This document shows positions 16,114 to 25,057 of a stretch of 64,000 bases of DNA, piece after piece. Source of the DNA: DASVRA01 sp036388855 (GTDB lineage Bacteria > Pseudomonadota > Alphaproteobacteria > Caulobacterales > Caulobacteraceae); assembly GCA_036388855.1 (NCBI GenBank), contig DASVRA010000035.1, positions 1 through 64,000 on the forward strand, written 5' to 3'. The position numbers and the translations under genes were made by a program. Numbering within the stretch: the first letter of the stretch is position 1; each line of letters opens with the position of its first letter. Below the pieces are notes generated by a model. That model worked only from the letters and a program-made list of their open reading frames with translations. It was not told where the DNA came from and ran no database searches.

Positions 16114-17190
16114 ATGGCCCGATCCATGAACGCCGAGACCAACCTACGCTCCAACAAGAAGGCGGAGCTGCTCGCCAACACCGTCGAGCACGTAGACATC
16201 GCGTCCTACGACGCGAGGCCGATCATCGACTCGATGAGGAAGATGAGCTTCTCCTCGCGTGATACCGCGCGGGCGGCCGACATCCTGAACATGGCGATCG
16301 AGGACAAGGATTGCTCGGTGTGGCTGACGCTGGCCGGCTCCACCTCGGCGGCGGGCTGCATGCACGTCTACCGCGACATGGTGAAGACCAACATGATCGA
16401 CGCGATCGTGGCCACCGGCGCCTCGATCGTGGACATGGATTTCCTCGAGGCGCTGGGCTTCCGCCATTACCAGGCCGACGCCAGTGTCGACGACCGCGAC
16501 CTGCGGGCGCTCTACATCGACCGCATCTACGACACCTACATCGATGAGGAGGAACTGCAGAGCGTCGACCACACGATCAAGGTGATCTGCGACCAACTGG
16601 AGCCGCGTCCCTACTCCTCGCGCGAGTTCATCATGGAGATGGGCAGGTGGCTGGCGGACGGAAACGCGCGCAAGCCGGAGTCGCTGGTGCAGACCGCCTA
16701 CGAGAAGGGCGTGCCGATCTTCTGCCCAGCGTTTTCCGACAGCTCGGCCGGCTTCGGGCTGGTCAAGCACCAGGTCGAGCGGATGGCGGCGGGCAAGCCC
16801 TACGTCAGCATCGACTCTGTGGCTGACTTCCGCGAGCTGACCGAGATCAAGCTCAAGGCCGGGGCCACCGGCCTGTTCATGGTCGGCGGCGGCGTGCCCA
16901 AGAACTTCGCCCAGGACACTGTAGTCTGCGCCGAAATCCTCGGTCACGAGGCTGACATGCACAAGTACGCGGTGCAGATCACCGTCGCCGACGTGCGCGA
17001 CGGCGCCTGCTCCTCCTCCACGCTCAAGGAAGCCTGCTCCTGGGGCAAGGTGGACGTCACCTGGGAGCAGATGGTGTTCGCCGAGGCCACCACGGTGGTG
17101 CCGCTGATCGTCTCCAACGCCTACCATTCGGGCGGCTGGCGTCAGCGCGAGCCGCGCCAGTGGGCGAAGCTGTTCGACAAGGCCGCTTGA
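16114..17190 (+). CDS. Deoxyhypusine synthase-family protein (bacterial DHS-like)
   Basis: 358 aa. Resembles eukaryotic and archaeal deoxyhypusine synthase over its whole length: LTLAGSTSAAGCMHVYRDMV, the NAD-site region MVGGGVPKNFAQD, and EACSWGKVDV, whose lysine corresponds to the enzyme-imine lysine (human Lys329). Bacteria lack eIF5A; the related plant homospermidine synthase evolved from DHS, so aminobutyl transfer to a polyamine is a plausible reaction, but this is inference. GAAGAAGG overlaps the first ATG closely; an ATG at 16126 is an alternative start. A strong terminator follows. Confidence 0.85.
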   Translation: MARSMNAETNLRSNKKAELLANTVEHVDIASYDARPIIDSMRKMSFSSRDTARAADILNMAIEDKDCSVWLTLAGSTSAAGCMHVYRDMVKTNMIDAIVATGASIVDMDFLEALGFRHYQADASVDDRDLRALYIDRIYDTYIDEEELQSVDHTIKVICDQLEPRPYSSREFIMEMGRWLADGNARKPESLVQTAYEKGVPIFCPAFSDSSAGFGLVKHQVERMAAGKPYVSIDSVADFRELTEIKLKAGATGLFMVGGGVPKNFAQDTVVCAEILGHEADMHKYAVQITVADVRDGACSSSTLKEACSWGKVDVTWEQMVFAEATTVVPLIVSNAYHSGGWRQREPRQWAKLFDKAA

Positions 17191-17220
17191 GCCTCGACAG
17201 CGCCCGCGATTGCGATGAGG

Positions 17221-17255
17221 AAGGGGCGCCGGCGATCTGCCGGCGCCCCTTTTTT
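17221..17255 (+). terminator. Strong intrinsic terminator after the DHS-like gene
   Basis: A perfect 13-bp stem (AAGGGGCGCCGGC with GCCGGCGCCCCTT), a 5-base loop and a run of six T. The T run ends only 9 bases before the next possible start codon, so the downstream gene either uses a promoter overlapping this element or starts later. Confidence 0.9.
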
Positions 17256-17264
17256 GTTTGGCCG

Positions 17265-18161
17265 ATGATCGCCCGGATTGCCGCCGCCGTAGCCGCGTGC
17301 CTGCTCCTTCAGGCAGGAGGAGGGGCCATGGCCCAGCCGATGACCTATGCCCAGTTTCAGGCGCTGAAGCAGCCGAAGGCGGAGCTGCGCATCCCCTACG
17401 GCCCGGGCCCGGACCAATTCGGCGAGCTGTGGCTGCCGAAGGGCCAGGGGCCGCACCCGGTGGTGGTGATGATCCACGGTGGCTGCTGGCAGGCGTCGGT
17501 GGCCCGGCTGGACATCATGAACCTGATCGCCGACGCCCTGCGCCGGCGCGGGACCGCCGTCTGGAACATCGAGTATCGCGGCGTGGACCAGCCGGGCGGC
17601 GGCTATCCCGGCACCTTCGAGGATGTCGCCGCGGCCATTGACCGGCTCCGCGAGATCGCGCCGCGCCACCGGCTGAAACTCGATAAGGTGGTCGCCGTCG
17701 GCCACTCGGCCGGAGGGCACCTGGCGCTGTGGGCGGCCGGGCGGGGGCGGCTGCCGGAGGCAAGCCCCCTGCGCACGGCCAGGCCGTTACCGATTGCCGC
17801 GGCGGTCAGCCTGGCGGGGCTGGCCGACCTCGGGTCACTGCTGGAGCCGGGCGTGCACGGCTGTGAGGTCGAGGCGATCCGCAAGCTCGCCGCGCCCGCG
17901 GCGGCAGGCGGCGAGGGCAGCTTCGCCGAGACCTCGCCGGCCGAGCTGCTGCCGCTCGGGTCGAGGCAGATCTCCATCCATGCGGCGCAGGACCGGATCG
18001 CTCCCGTCGCGGTCGGAGAGGCCTACACCAGGAAGGCTCGCGCTGCCGGCGACCCGGCGAGCTTGACCGTACTTACGGGCGCGGGGCATTTCGAACTGAT
18101 CGCGCCGGGGACGCCGGCATGGACCTATGCGGCAGCCCGCATCGCAGAGGAGTTGCGCTAG
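17265..18161 (+). CDS. Alpha/beta hydrolase, BD-FAE/kynurenine-formamidase-like
   Basis: 298 aa. Oxyanion motif MIHGGCW, nucleophile serine in GHSAGGH and catalytic histidine in GAGHFELI define an esterase-type alpha/beta hydrolase. From the ATG at 17265 a signal peptide of about 22 residues ending AMA is predicted, giving a periplasmic enzyme. An alternative start at 17328, preceded by AGGAGGAGGGG, would give a cytoplasmic form of 277 aa. The choice matters because the first start lies immediately after a terminator and has no ribosome site. Confidence 0.8.
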   Translation: MIARIAAAVAACLLLQAGGGAMAQPMTYAQFQALKQPKAELRIPYGPGPDQFGELWLPKGQGPHPVVVMIHGGCWQASVARLDIMNLIADALRRRGTAVWNIEYRGVDQPGGGYPGTFEDVAAAIDRLREIAPRHRLKLDKVVAVGHSAGGHLALWAAGRGRLPEASPLRTARPLPIAAAVSLAGLADLGSLLEPGVHGCEVEAIRKLAAPAAAGGEGSFAETSPAELLPLGSRQISIHAAQDRIAPVAVGEAYTRKARAAGDPASLTVLTGAGHFELIAPGTPAWTYAAARIAEELR

Positions 18162-18191
18162 GCAGGTGCGCCGCCCACGCGCGCCGAGCAG

Positions 18192-18854
18192 CTAGACGAA
18201 CAGCTCGCGCGAGGGGCAGAGCGGAGCGACCGGGCAGACTTCGCACTTCGGCCGCCGGGCTACGCAGGTGTAGCGGCCGTGCAGGATCAGCCAGTGGTGC
18301 GCCTGGGTGCGGTATTCCTCCGGAACCAGCCGCATCAGGTCCGCCTCCACGTGGTCGGGCGTCTTGCCGTCCGACAGCTTCAGCCGGTGGGCGACGCGGA
18401 ACACGTGGGTGTCCACCGCGATCGCGGGCTCGACGCCCAGCTCGTTCAGCACCACGCTGGCGGTCTTGCGCCCGACGCCGGGCAGCGCCTGCAGCGCCTC
18501 GCGGGTCAGCGGGACCCCGCCGCCGTGCTCCTCCACCAGCTGGCGCGACAGGGCGATCACGTTCCTGGCTTTGGTGCGGAACAGGCCGATGCTCTGGATG
18601 AACGGGATCAACCGATCCTCGCCCAGCGCCAGCATCGCCTGGGGCGTGTCGGCGACGGCGAACAGCACTCCGGTCGCCTTGTTCACCGACTTGTCGGTGG
18701 CCTGGGCCGACAGCACCACCGCCACCAGCAACGTAAAGGGGCTCTCGTAGTCCAGCTCCGTCTTCGGCTCGGGCATCACCCGCGCCAGCTGCTCGAAGAT
18801 CGCGCGGATGCGCGCGGCCTCGGCGGCCGGGAGCCAGGCGGGGGGCGCGGTCAT
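18192..18854 (-). CDS. nth: Endonuclease III
   Basis: Bifunctional DNA glycosylase/AP lyase for oxidised pyrimidines. 220 aa with the helix-hairpin-helix LPGVGRKTASVVL containing the catalytic lysine, the aspartate in VDTHVFRVAHR, and the C-terminal [4Fe-4S] ligand set C-x6-C-x2-C-x5-C (CVARRPKCEVCPVAPLC). Convergent with the hydrolase gene, 30 bases apart. Confidence 0.97.
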   Translation of the reverse strand: MTAPPAWLPAAEAARIRAIFEQLARVMPEPKTELDYESPFTLLVAVVLSAQATDKSVNKATGVLFAVADTPQAMLALGEDRLIPFIQSIGLFRTKARNVIALSRQLVEEHGGGVPLTREALQALPGVGRKTASVVLNELGVEPAIAVDTHVFRVAHRLKLSDGKTPDHVEADLMRLVPEEYRTQAHHWLILHGRYTCVARRPKCEVCPVAPLCPSRELFV

Positions 18855-18907
18855 GCTGCGCTTATGGAGTGCGCCCGCGAACGGGCCAAGCGAGCGGCGA
18901 GGCGCCG

Positions 18908-19162
18908 CTAGTGCACCGAAACCGGGGCGAGTTCGTGGGCGAGCGCTGCGGCGACGGCGGAGTCGCGGTCGACCAGCACCGCCAGGCGCGCGCCATCGGC
19001 GCGGTGGACGGCGTAAAGCGTCTGATCCGGCTGGAGGTTGAAGCCCTTCACGGCTTTGACCTGGGCAGAAGCCAAGATTTCAGCGGCCTTGATCGGCCTG
19101 ACATACACCAGGTCGGGAGCGCCGAGGGCGGCGAAAGCCTCATTTGTCAACATCGGCGTCAT
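18908..19162 (-). CDS. DUF1150-family protein
   Basis: 84 aa. The pattern NEAFAALGAPDLVYVRPI is typical of DUF1150, an alphaproteobacterial family of unknown function commonly found behind small heat-shock protein genes, as here. Start set to the ATG at 19162 because AGGAGG precedes it by 8 bases; a GTG 9 bases upstream overlaps that site. Presumably co-transcribed with the Hsp20 gene, 44 bases upstream. Confidence 0.8.
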   Translation of the reverse strand: MTPMLTNEAFAALGAPDLVYVRPIKAAEILASAQVKAVKGFNLQPDQTLYAVHRADGARLAVLVDRDSAVAAALAHELAPVSVH

Positions 19163-19206
19163 CACGACCACCTCCTAAAACTCTAACACGCGAACAAGGT
19201 TGGGGT

Positions 19207-19632
19207 TCAGTCGGCCTTACGGACCAGAATCCTACGCACTGACTGTTCCGGCGAAGGCCGCGCCAAGTCGATGTGCAGCACCCCGTGCTCCAGACCGGCC
19301 TCGGTCACCTCGATCCCCTCCGCCAGGACGAAGCTGCGGCTGAAGCTGCGCGCGGCGATGCCCCGGTGCAGGTAGGCGCGCCCCTCGCCGCCCTTGCCCG
19401 CGTCTTCCTTGCGGCCGGCGACGGTGAGCTGGCGGTTCTCGACCGTCACCTCCAGCTGCCCGGCCGAAAACCCCGCGACCGCCAGCGAGATGCGGATGCC
19501 CGCCTCGCCCCGGTCCTCGACGTTGTAGGGCGGGTAGGCGTCGGCGGCGGCCTTGGCGGCGCGGTCGATGCTGGCCTGCACCTGCTCGAAACCCAGCAGG
19601 AAGGGGGAATCGAAATAGACGGCGCGACTCAT
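19207..19632 (-). CDS. Hsp20/alpha-crystallin small heat-shock protein
   Basis: 141 aa holdase chaperone. The alpha-crystallin domain spans about residues 35-125: YNVEDRGEAGIRISLAVAGF at its start, then the conserved FVLAEGIEV and GVLHIDLAR, with an IxV-like tail. RBS AAGGAGG is 7 bases before the ATG. CTTGAA (19721-19726, reverse strand), a possible heat-shock -35, lies upstream and overlaps the parB stop codon; no good -10 was seen. First gene of an hsp20-DUF1150 pair. Confidence 0.93.
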   Translation of the reverse strand: MSRAVYFDSPFLLGFEQVQASIDRAAKAAADAYPPYNVEDRGEAGIRISLAVAGFSAGQLEVTVENRQLTVAGRKEDAGKGGEGRAYLHRGIAARSFSRSFVLAEGIEVTEAGLEHGVLHIDLARPSPEQSVRRILVRKAD

Positions 19633-19721
19633 GCGAAGCCCTCCTTGAGCGGCTTGTCGCTTCCGGGCCCATTCAGGCGCCCGGCGGCGGACGGCTCAGG
19701 TGGCGACGGCGACGCCCCTAT

Positions 19722-20579
19722 TCAAGCTTGAGTGTCCGGGCGCCGCACCAGGCGCAGCAGGATTTCGTCGAACTGCTCCAGCGTCTGGTAGGCGATGCGC
19801 ACCTCGCCGCGGTCGCCCCGGTCCACGATCTCGACCTTCAGCCCGGTGGCCTCGGACAGACGCCGCTCCGCGTCCACGGTGTCCACGCGCTTGGGCCGCT
19901 TGCGCCGCCGACCGCCGCGCTCCCCCCGCGCCAGGACCTCGGCCTCGCGCACGTTCAGTCCCCGCTCCAGCACCTGGCGCGCCAGCGCCTCCGGGTCCGG
20001 CGCGGCCGCCAGCGCCTTGGCGTGGCCGCCCGACAGCCGTCCCGAGGCGATCTCGGCCCGCACCCCCTCGGGCAGGGCGAGCAGGCGCAGCGCGTTGGCC
20101 ACATGGCTGCGACTCTTGCCGACCACCGTCGCCACCGCCTCCTGGGTATGGCCGAAGCGGTCCATCAGCGCCTGATACCCGGCCGCCGCCTCCACCGGGT
20201 TGAGGTCGGCGCGCTGGACGTTCTCGACGATGGCGATCTCGATCGCGGCCGAGTCGCCGATGTCGCGCACCAGCGCCGGGATCATCCGCAAGCCCGCCCG
20301 CTGCGCCGCCCGCCAGCGCCGCTCCCCCGCCACGATCTGGTAAAGGCTGGAGTCCAGCGGCGAGCGGCGAAGGAGGATCGGCTGCAGCACGCCCTTTTCG
20401 CGGAGCGAGGCGGCGAGTTCCTCCAACTCGCCTTCGTCGAAGGTCCGGCGCGGCTGCTCGGGGTTGGCGTGGATGCGATCCACCGGCACGTCGCGCGAGC
20501 CCTCGGGCGCGCCCTGCTCCGCCTCGCCCAGCAGGGCCGACAGCCCCCGCCCAAGCCCCCGCCGCGGTTCGGACGCCAT
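19722..20579 (-). CDS. parB: Chromosome partitioning protein ParB
   Basis: 285 aa CTP-dependent DNA clamp that loads at parS and spreads. N-terminal GRGLSALLGE is the ParA-stimulating peptide region; GERRWR (residues 85-90) and ENVQRADLNP (119-128) are the CTP-binding boxes; the helix-turn-helix HTQEAVATVVGKSRSHVANA (144-163) reads parS. A C-terminal dimerisation domain follows a basic linker. Start codon overlaps the parA stop (ATGA). Four parS sites lie 2-18 kb away. Confidence 0.98.
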   Translation of the reverse strand: MASEPRRGLGRGLSALLGEAEQGAPEGSRDVPVDRIHANPEQPRRTFDEGELEELAASLREKGVLQPILLRRSPLDSSLYQIVAGERRWRAAQRAGLRMIPALVRDIGDSAAIEIAIVENVQRADLNPVEAAAGYQALMDRFGHTQEAVATVVGKSRSHVANALRLLALPEGVRAEIASGRLSGGHAKALAAAPDPEALARQVLERGLNVREAEVLARGERGGRRRKRPKRVDTVDAERRLSEATGLKVEIVDRGDRGEVRIAYQTLEQFDEILLRLVRRPDTQA

Positions 20580-21388
20580 CAGGCCGCCTCCCGCCGCTCG
20601 CGCTCGCGCCCGACCACCTCGCGCGCCAGCCGCAGATAAGCTTGGCTGCCGGCGCAGGCGAGGTCGTAGATCAGCGCCGGCTTGCCGAACGACGGCGCTT
20701 CGGAAACCCGTACATTGCGGGGAATTACAGTGGCGTAGACCTTGTCGCCGAAGTGGGATCGCACGTCCGCCTCCACCTGCCTCGACAAGGTGTTTCGCTT
20801 GTCAAACATTGTCAGCACGATGCCGTGCAGCTCGAGCCGCGGGTTCAAGCTGCCCCGCACCAGTTCAATGGTGCGCATCAACTGGGTCAGCCCCTCCAGG
20901 GCGAAGAACTCGGTCTGCAGCGGCACGAACACCGCATCCGCCGCCGTCATGGCGTTCACGGTGAGCAGGTTCAGCGACGGCGGGCAGTCGATCAACACAT
21001 AAGTCGGCGGCCCCTCCGCTCCCGCCCGCAACGCCGCGAGCGCGTCACGCAGACGGAAGGATCGGCCCTGGGCCGCGCCTAGCTCCAGCTCCACTCCGGA
21101 CAGGTCGGGGCTGGCCGGGACCACACGCAGTCCCGGCACCCGGCTGGCGACCGTGGCCTGGGTCACCGAGGCGTCACCGGTGAGCACATGATAGCTGGTG
21201 GTGCGCCGCTCATGGCGCGGCACGCCCAGGCCAGTCGAGGCGTTGCCCTGCGGGTCGAGATCGATCAGCAGCACCCGCTCGCCCACAGCCGCCAGGGCTG
21301 TGCCGAGGTTGATGGCGGTGGTGGTCTTGCCGACGCCCCCCTTCTGGTTGGCGACGGCCAGCACCCGGAGCGGCGGTTCAACGGCCAT
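20579..21388 (-). CDS. parA: Chromosome partitioning ATPase ParA
   Basis: 269 aa deviant Walker-A ATPase: ANQKGGVGKTTTAINLG (Lys16 and Lys21), LLIDLDPQGNAST and VLIDCPPSLN. It forms a nucleoid-bound gradient that pulls ParB-parS complexes and so segregates the origin. It overlaps rsmG by 11 bases and parB by a single ATGA, so rsmG-parA-parB is one translational unit. Confidence 0.98.
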   Translation of the reverse strand: MAVEPPLRVLAVANQKGGVGKTTTAINLGTALAAVGERVLLIDLDPQGNASTGLGVPRHERRTTSYHVLTGDASVTQATVASRVPGLRVVPASPDLSGVELELGAAQGRSFRLRDALAALRAGAEGPPTYVLIDCPPSLNLLTVNAMTAADAVFVPLQTEFFALEGLTQLMRTIELVRGSLNPRLELHGIVLTMFDKRNTLSRQVEADVRSHFGDKVYATVIPRNVRVSEAPSFGKPALIYDLACAGSQAYLRLAREVVGRERERREAA

Positions 21389-22049
21389 GCGGTTTCGGCG
21401 CCCCCTTCACCACCACGACCCGCCCGGACGGATCCGACAGGCTCGGCCGCAGCGAGAAATTATAGGTCCAAAGTTTCTTGGCTTCCGCCAACTCAGCCTC
21501 CACCTCCCGGCCCTTGAGGAACAGGCCGGTCGCCCCGCGCTGCAGGTAGGGGCGCGCGAATTGGAGCAGGCGGACCATCGGCGCGCAAGCGCGCGCGGTG
21601 ACGCAATCCACAGGCAGCGACAGCGATTCCGCCCTTGCGTTGTGCGCCGTCGCCGGCAGCGCCAGTTCATCCGCCGCCAGCTGGAGAAACCGGCAGCGCT
21701 TGGCCATGCTCTCGACCAGGTGCACGTGCGCGCCCTCGCGCCCTTTCAGCAGGATCGCCAGCACCACGCCCGGGAAACCCGCGCCGGCGCCGAGGTCGGC
21801 CCAGGTCAGCGCGTCGGGCGCATGCCGCAGCAGCTGCGCCGAGTCCCAGGCGTGCCGCGGCCAGAACTCGGCCAAGGCCGAAGGGCCGACAAGATTCATG
21901 CTGTGATTCGCTTCGGTCAGAAGAGCGTGGAACCGCTCCATGTCCCGCATCTGCTCGTCGGAAGCGCCCGTGGCGCCCGCGAAGGAGCCGGCGTCGGAAG
22001 GCGGCCCCTCCTCGCTTGCGGGGGAGGGCGAGAGGGGATCGCCGCTCAC
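21378..22049 (-). CDS. rsmG: 16S rRNA (guanine527-N7)-methyltransferase
   Basis: 223 aa SAM-dependent methyltransferase that modifies G527 of 16S rRNA. Rossmann motif [18 protein letters not shown], then [15 protein letters not shown] and ARACAPM. The start is a GTG overlapping the mnmG stop (GTGA). The first 25-30 residues ([12 protein letters not shown]) are non-conserved and appear to be encoded by a genomic palindromic repeat; an internal Met at 34 or 37 would give a more usual N-terminus. Confidence 0.95.
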   Translation of the reverse strand: MSGDPLSPSPASEEGPPSDAGSFAGATGASDEQMRDMERFHALLTEANHSMNLVGPSALAEFWPRHAWDSAQLLRHAPDALTWADLGAGAGFPGVVLAILLKGREGAHVHLVESMAKRCRFLQLAADELALPATAHNARAESLSLPVDCVTARACAPMVRLLQFARPYLQRGATGLFLKGREVEAELAEAKKLWTYNFSLRPSLSDPSGRVVVVKGAPKPHGR

Positions 22050-23902
22050 GCGGCCTTGGCGCGCCGGACGTGGGCGAGCAGGGCCGCGACCGCGCCGGGC
22101 GTGACGCCCTCGATGCGCGCGGCCTGGCCCAGCGTCAGCGGCTGCACGGCGCTGAGCTTCTCGCGCGCCTCGGCCGACAGGCCGCCGATCCCGCGGTAGT
22201 CGAGGCCGGGCGGCAGGGCCAGGGACTCCTCCTTGCGGAAGGCTTCGGCGTCGGCGCGCTGGCGATCCATGTAGCCGGCGTAGGCGGCGTCGATCTCGAC
22301 CTGCTCGCGCACCTCCGGCGCCCAGCCGCCGATTTCCGGCCAGACCGGCGTCAGCGCCTCAAGGGTGACCTCCGGATAAGCCAGCAGTTGGAACAGATCG
22401 CGGCGGCGGCCGTCCTCCTTGACCTTCACGCCCAGCGCCGCGGCCTCGACGGGCGTGAGCGCCCGCGACCGCGCCGCCCCGCGCGCGGCTTCCAGGGCGC
22501 TTTGTTTCACGTGGAACAATGCCGCCCGCCCGCGTTGCACGACGCCTAACTCGATCCCGAGCGGCGTGAGGCGCTGGTCGGCGTTGTCGGCCCGCAGCGT
22601 CAGGCGGAACTCGGCGCGGCTGGTGAACATGCGGTAGGGCTCGCTCACCCCTCGCGTCACCAGGTCGTCGATCATCACCCCGATGTAGGCCTGGTCGCGC
22701 CCGAGCACCGCCGGCCCCGCCCCGGAAGCCGCGCGCGCAGCGTTCAGCCCCGCGATCAGCCCCTGGGCCGCGGCCTCCTCGTAACCGGTGGTGCCGTTGA
22801 TCTGGCCGGCGAGGAAGAGGCCCGGCAGACGCTTGGTTTCCAATGACGTGAACAGTTCACGCGGATCGACATAATCGTACTCGATCGCATAGCCGTGGCG
22901 ACGCACCTTCACCCGCTCCAGGCCGGGAATGGTGCGCAGGAACAGGTCCTGGGTCTCGGCCGATACCGAGGTGGAGACGCCATTCGGGTAGACGGTGTCG
23001 TCGTCCAGCCCCTCCGGCTCCAGGAAGACCTGGTGGGCGCTCTTGTCGGCGAAGCGCACCACCTTGTCCTCGATCGAGGGGCAGTAGCGGGGCCCCGCGC
23101 CCGAGGCCCGGCCGCCGTAGACGGCCGATTCGCCCAGCCGCTCGGCGATGATCCGGTGGGTCTCGGCGTTGGTGTAGGTGACGCCGCAGGCGACCTGCTC
23201 GCGCGTGAGCGCCTTGGTCAGGAAGGAGAAGGGCACGGGGTCCTCGTCCCCCGGCTGCATCTCCACCCGGTCCCAGGCGATGGTCGAGCCGTCGAGCCGC
23301 GCGGGCGTGCCGGTCTTCAGCCGCCCCATGCGCAGGCCCAGGCCGTACAGCCGTTCGGCCAGGCCGATCGCCGGCTGCTCGCCGATGCGGCCGGCCGGGA
23401 TGCGCTCCTCGCCTCGGTGGATCACGCCCTTGAGGAAGGTGCCGGTGGTCAGCACCACCCGCCCCGCCCAGTAACGCCGCCCAGAGGCGCCCACGACGCC
23501 GGCGACACGGCCGACCTCGACCAGCAGATCGTCGGCCGCATCGGCGATCACCTCCAGCCCGGCCGTGGCGGCGATCTCCGCCTGCATCGCCTCGCGGTAG
23601 AGGCGGCGGTCGATCTGGGCGCGCGGGCCGCGCACCGCCGGGCCCTTGGAGCGGTTGAGCAGGCGAAACTGGATGCCGGCGGCGTCCGCGAGCCGCCCCA
23701 TCAGCCCGTCCAGCGCATCGACTTCGCGCACCAGGTGTCCCTTGCCGAGCCCGCCGATGGCGGGGTTGCAGGACATCTCGCCGATGGTCAGGGGGTTGTG
23801 GGTGAGCAGCAGCGTGCGTGCGCCGAAGCGCGCCGCCGCCGCCGCCGCCTCGCAGCCGGCGTGGCCGCCGCCGATCACGATCACATCCCAGGCGTTCGCC
23901 AT
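22046..23902 (-). CDS. mnmG: tRNA uridine-5-carboxymethylaminomethyl synthesis enzyme, FAD subunit
   Basis: 618 aa partner of MnmE in modifying U34 of several tRNAs. FAD-binding [14 protein letters not shown] near the N-terminus, then [14 protein letters not shown] and [15 protein letters not shown], plus the long helical C-terminal domain. Start at 23902 (an in-frame Met three residues upstream is possible); the open frame continues further 5' but without conservation. A parS site lies inside the coding region at 22503-22518. Confidence 0.97.
   Translation of the reverse strand: MANAWDVIVIGGGHAGCEAAAAAARFGARTLLLTHNPLTIGEMSCNPAIGGLGKGHLVREVDALDGLMGRLADAAGIQFRLLNRSKGPAVRGPRAQIDRRLYREAMQAEIAATAGLEVIADAADDLLVEVGRVAGVVGASGRRYWAGRVVLTTGTFLKGVIHRGEERIPAGRIGEQPAIGLAERLYGLGLRMGRLKTGTPARLDGSTIAWDRVEMQPGDEDPVPFSFLTKALTREQVACGVTYTNAETHRIIAERLGESAVYGGRASGAGPRYCPSIEDKVVRFADKSAHQVFLEPEGLDDDTVYPNGVSTSVSAETQDLFLRTIPGLERVKVRRHGYAIEYDYVDPRELFTSLETKRLPGLFLAGQINGTTGYEEAAAQGLIAGLNAARAASGAGPAVLGRDQAYIGVMIDDLVTRGVSEPYRMFTSRAEFRLTLRADNADQRLTPLGIELGVVQRGRAALFHVKQSALEAARGAARSRALTPVEAAALGVKVKEDGRRRDLFQLLAYPEVTLEALTPVWPEIGGWAPEVREQVEIDAAYAGYMDRQRADAEAFRKEESLALPPGLDYRGIGGLSAEAREKLSAVQPLTLGQAARIEGVTPGAVAALLAHVRRAKAA
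22503..22518. promoter_or_regulatory. parS site 1, inside mnmG
   Basis: TGTTTCACGTGGAACA matches the bacterial parS consensus TGTTTCACGTGAAACA at 15 of 16 positions. It is read in the mnmG frame as LFHVKQ. ParB nucleation site about 2 kb from parB. Confidence 0.93.
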
Positions 23903-24028
23903 GCTGCGCATATAGCCGATCGCCTCGGGATTGGCAGGGGGCGCTGGCGTCCAGGCGAACCCTGTTATAGCTTGAGCATGCGCGGCCAGAGGCTCCGTCC
24001 GGACGCCCGCCGCGCGGGGGAGAAGCTC

Positions 24029-25033
24029 ATGTCCAAAGCGTTCCGCGTCCTTCTGGACGGCGCCCAGGCCGGCTCCGGCTCGTCCGCGAGCGGGCTCGGC
24101 ACGGTGCTGTTCAACAGCGCCAAGGTCACCGCCACCTACAAGATCACCGTCAGCGGCCTGGATTTCGGGCCGGTGCTGGGGCTGCCCAGCCAGACCGCCT
24201 CGACCGCCGACGACGTGCACGGCGTCCACGTCCACAGCGGCCCGAGCACCGGTTCGGGCGGGGTGGTGTTCGGCCAGCGCGAGCCGGAGAGCGACAACGA
24301 CGACTTCTTCGCAGACATCAGGGCCAACGGCTCCACCACCTTCGGCGGCGTCTGGGAGACCACCGACCCGGCGCCGGTCTCCCTCAGCAGCTTCGCTCCG
24401 GAGCTGAACAGCGCCGCGATCGGCGCCGAGGTGGGGCTCTACTGGAACATCCACACCACGGCCTTCGGCGGCGGGGAAATCCGCGGCCAGTGGGTGTGCA
24501 TCGCCGATGACGCCGCGAACACGGTGGACGGGACCGCGGGCGACGACTGGCTGCCGGGGCTCGGCGGGGCCGACGATGTGTTCGGCAAGGGTGGCCGCGA
24601 CAGCCTTGACGGCGGCGCCGCGGGCGACCGGCTTTATGGCGACGCGGGCAACGACATCCTGCGGGGCGAAGGCGGGAACGACCGGCTGGCGGGCGGTGCG
24701 GGCAGGGACGTGCAGTACGGGGGCAAGGGCGCCGACCGCTTCGTGTTCCGTGGCGGCGAGCTGAGCGCCAAGCAGCCGGACGTGATCAAGGATTTCGACG
24801 CTTCGGTGGACGAGATCGACCTCAGCGCCATCGACGCGGACGCCAGCGACGGCGCCGACCAGGACTTCGTGCTGGTTTCGGCGTTCAGCGGCACGGCCGG
24901 CGAGGCGGTGCTGCAGTACGACGCTGCCAGGGACCGAACCACGCTGCAGCTCGATACCGACGGCGCCGATGGCGGGGACATGGCCATCTTGATCAACGGC
25001 GAGGTGACGGGCGAGGCGGGCCTGGTGCTCTGA
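24029..25033 (+). CDS. CHRD-domain protein with C-terminal RTX calcium-binding repeats
   Basis: 334 aa. Residues 5 to about 157 form a CHRD domain ([27 protein letters not shown]), a fold named after chordin and common in secreted bacterial proteins. Residues 163-245 contain GGxGxD-type RTX nonapeptides ([35 protein letters not shown]). The acidic hydrophobic C-terminus without a Sec signal is typical of type I secretion substrates. GGGAGAAG precedes the ATG. The gene lies on the strand opposite to mnmE and mnmG and separates them; no type I exporter is nearby. Confidence 0.85.
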   Translation: MSKAFRVLLDGAQAGSGSSASGLGTVLFNSAKVTATYKITVSGLDFGPVLGLPSQTASTADDVHGVHVHSGPSTGSGGVVFGQREPESDNDDFFADIRANGSTTFGGVWETTDPAPVSLSSFAPELNSAAIGAEVGLYWNIHTTAFGGGEIRGQWVCIADDAANTVDGTAGDDWLPGLGGADDVFGKGGRDSLDGGAAGDRLYGDAGNDILRGEGGNDRLAGGAGRDVQYGGKGADRFVFRGGELSAKQPDVIKDFDASVDEIDLSAIDADASDGADQDFVLVSAFSGTAGEAVLQYDAARDRTTLQLDTDGADGGDMAILINGEVTGEAGLVL

Positions 25034-25036
25034 GAT

Positions 25037-25052
25037 TGTTCCACGTGGAACA
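25037..25052. promoter_or_regulatory. parS site 2, between convergent stops
   Basis: TGTTCCACGTGGAACA, centre of the perfect 20-bp palindrome ATTGTTCCACGTGGAACAAT (25035-25054). It fills almost the whole 24-base gap between the stops of the CHRD-RTX gene and mnmE. Confidence 0.95.
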
Positions 25053-25057
25053 ATGGC

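Noticed and set aside
18350..18405. CCACGTGG- and ACACGTGG-containing sequences in nth as further parS sites
   Set aside because: Only the central six to eight bases match; the TGTT/AACA arms are missing.
23903..24454. 5' extension of the mnmG frame
   Set aside because: Non-conserved and antisense to the CHRD-RTX gene; the FAD motif begins right after the chosen Met.
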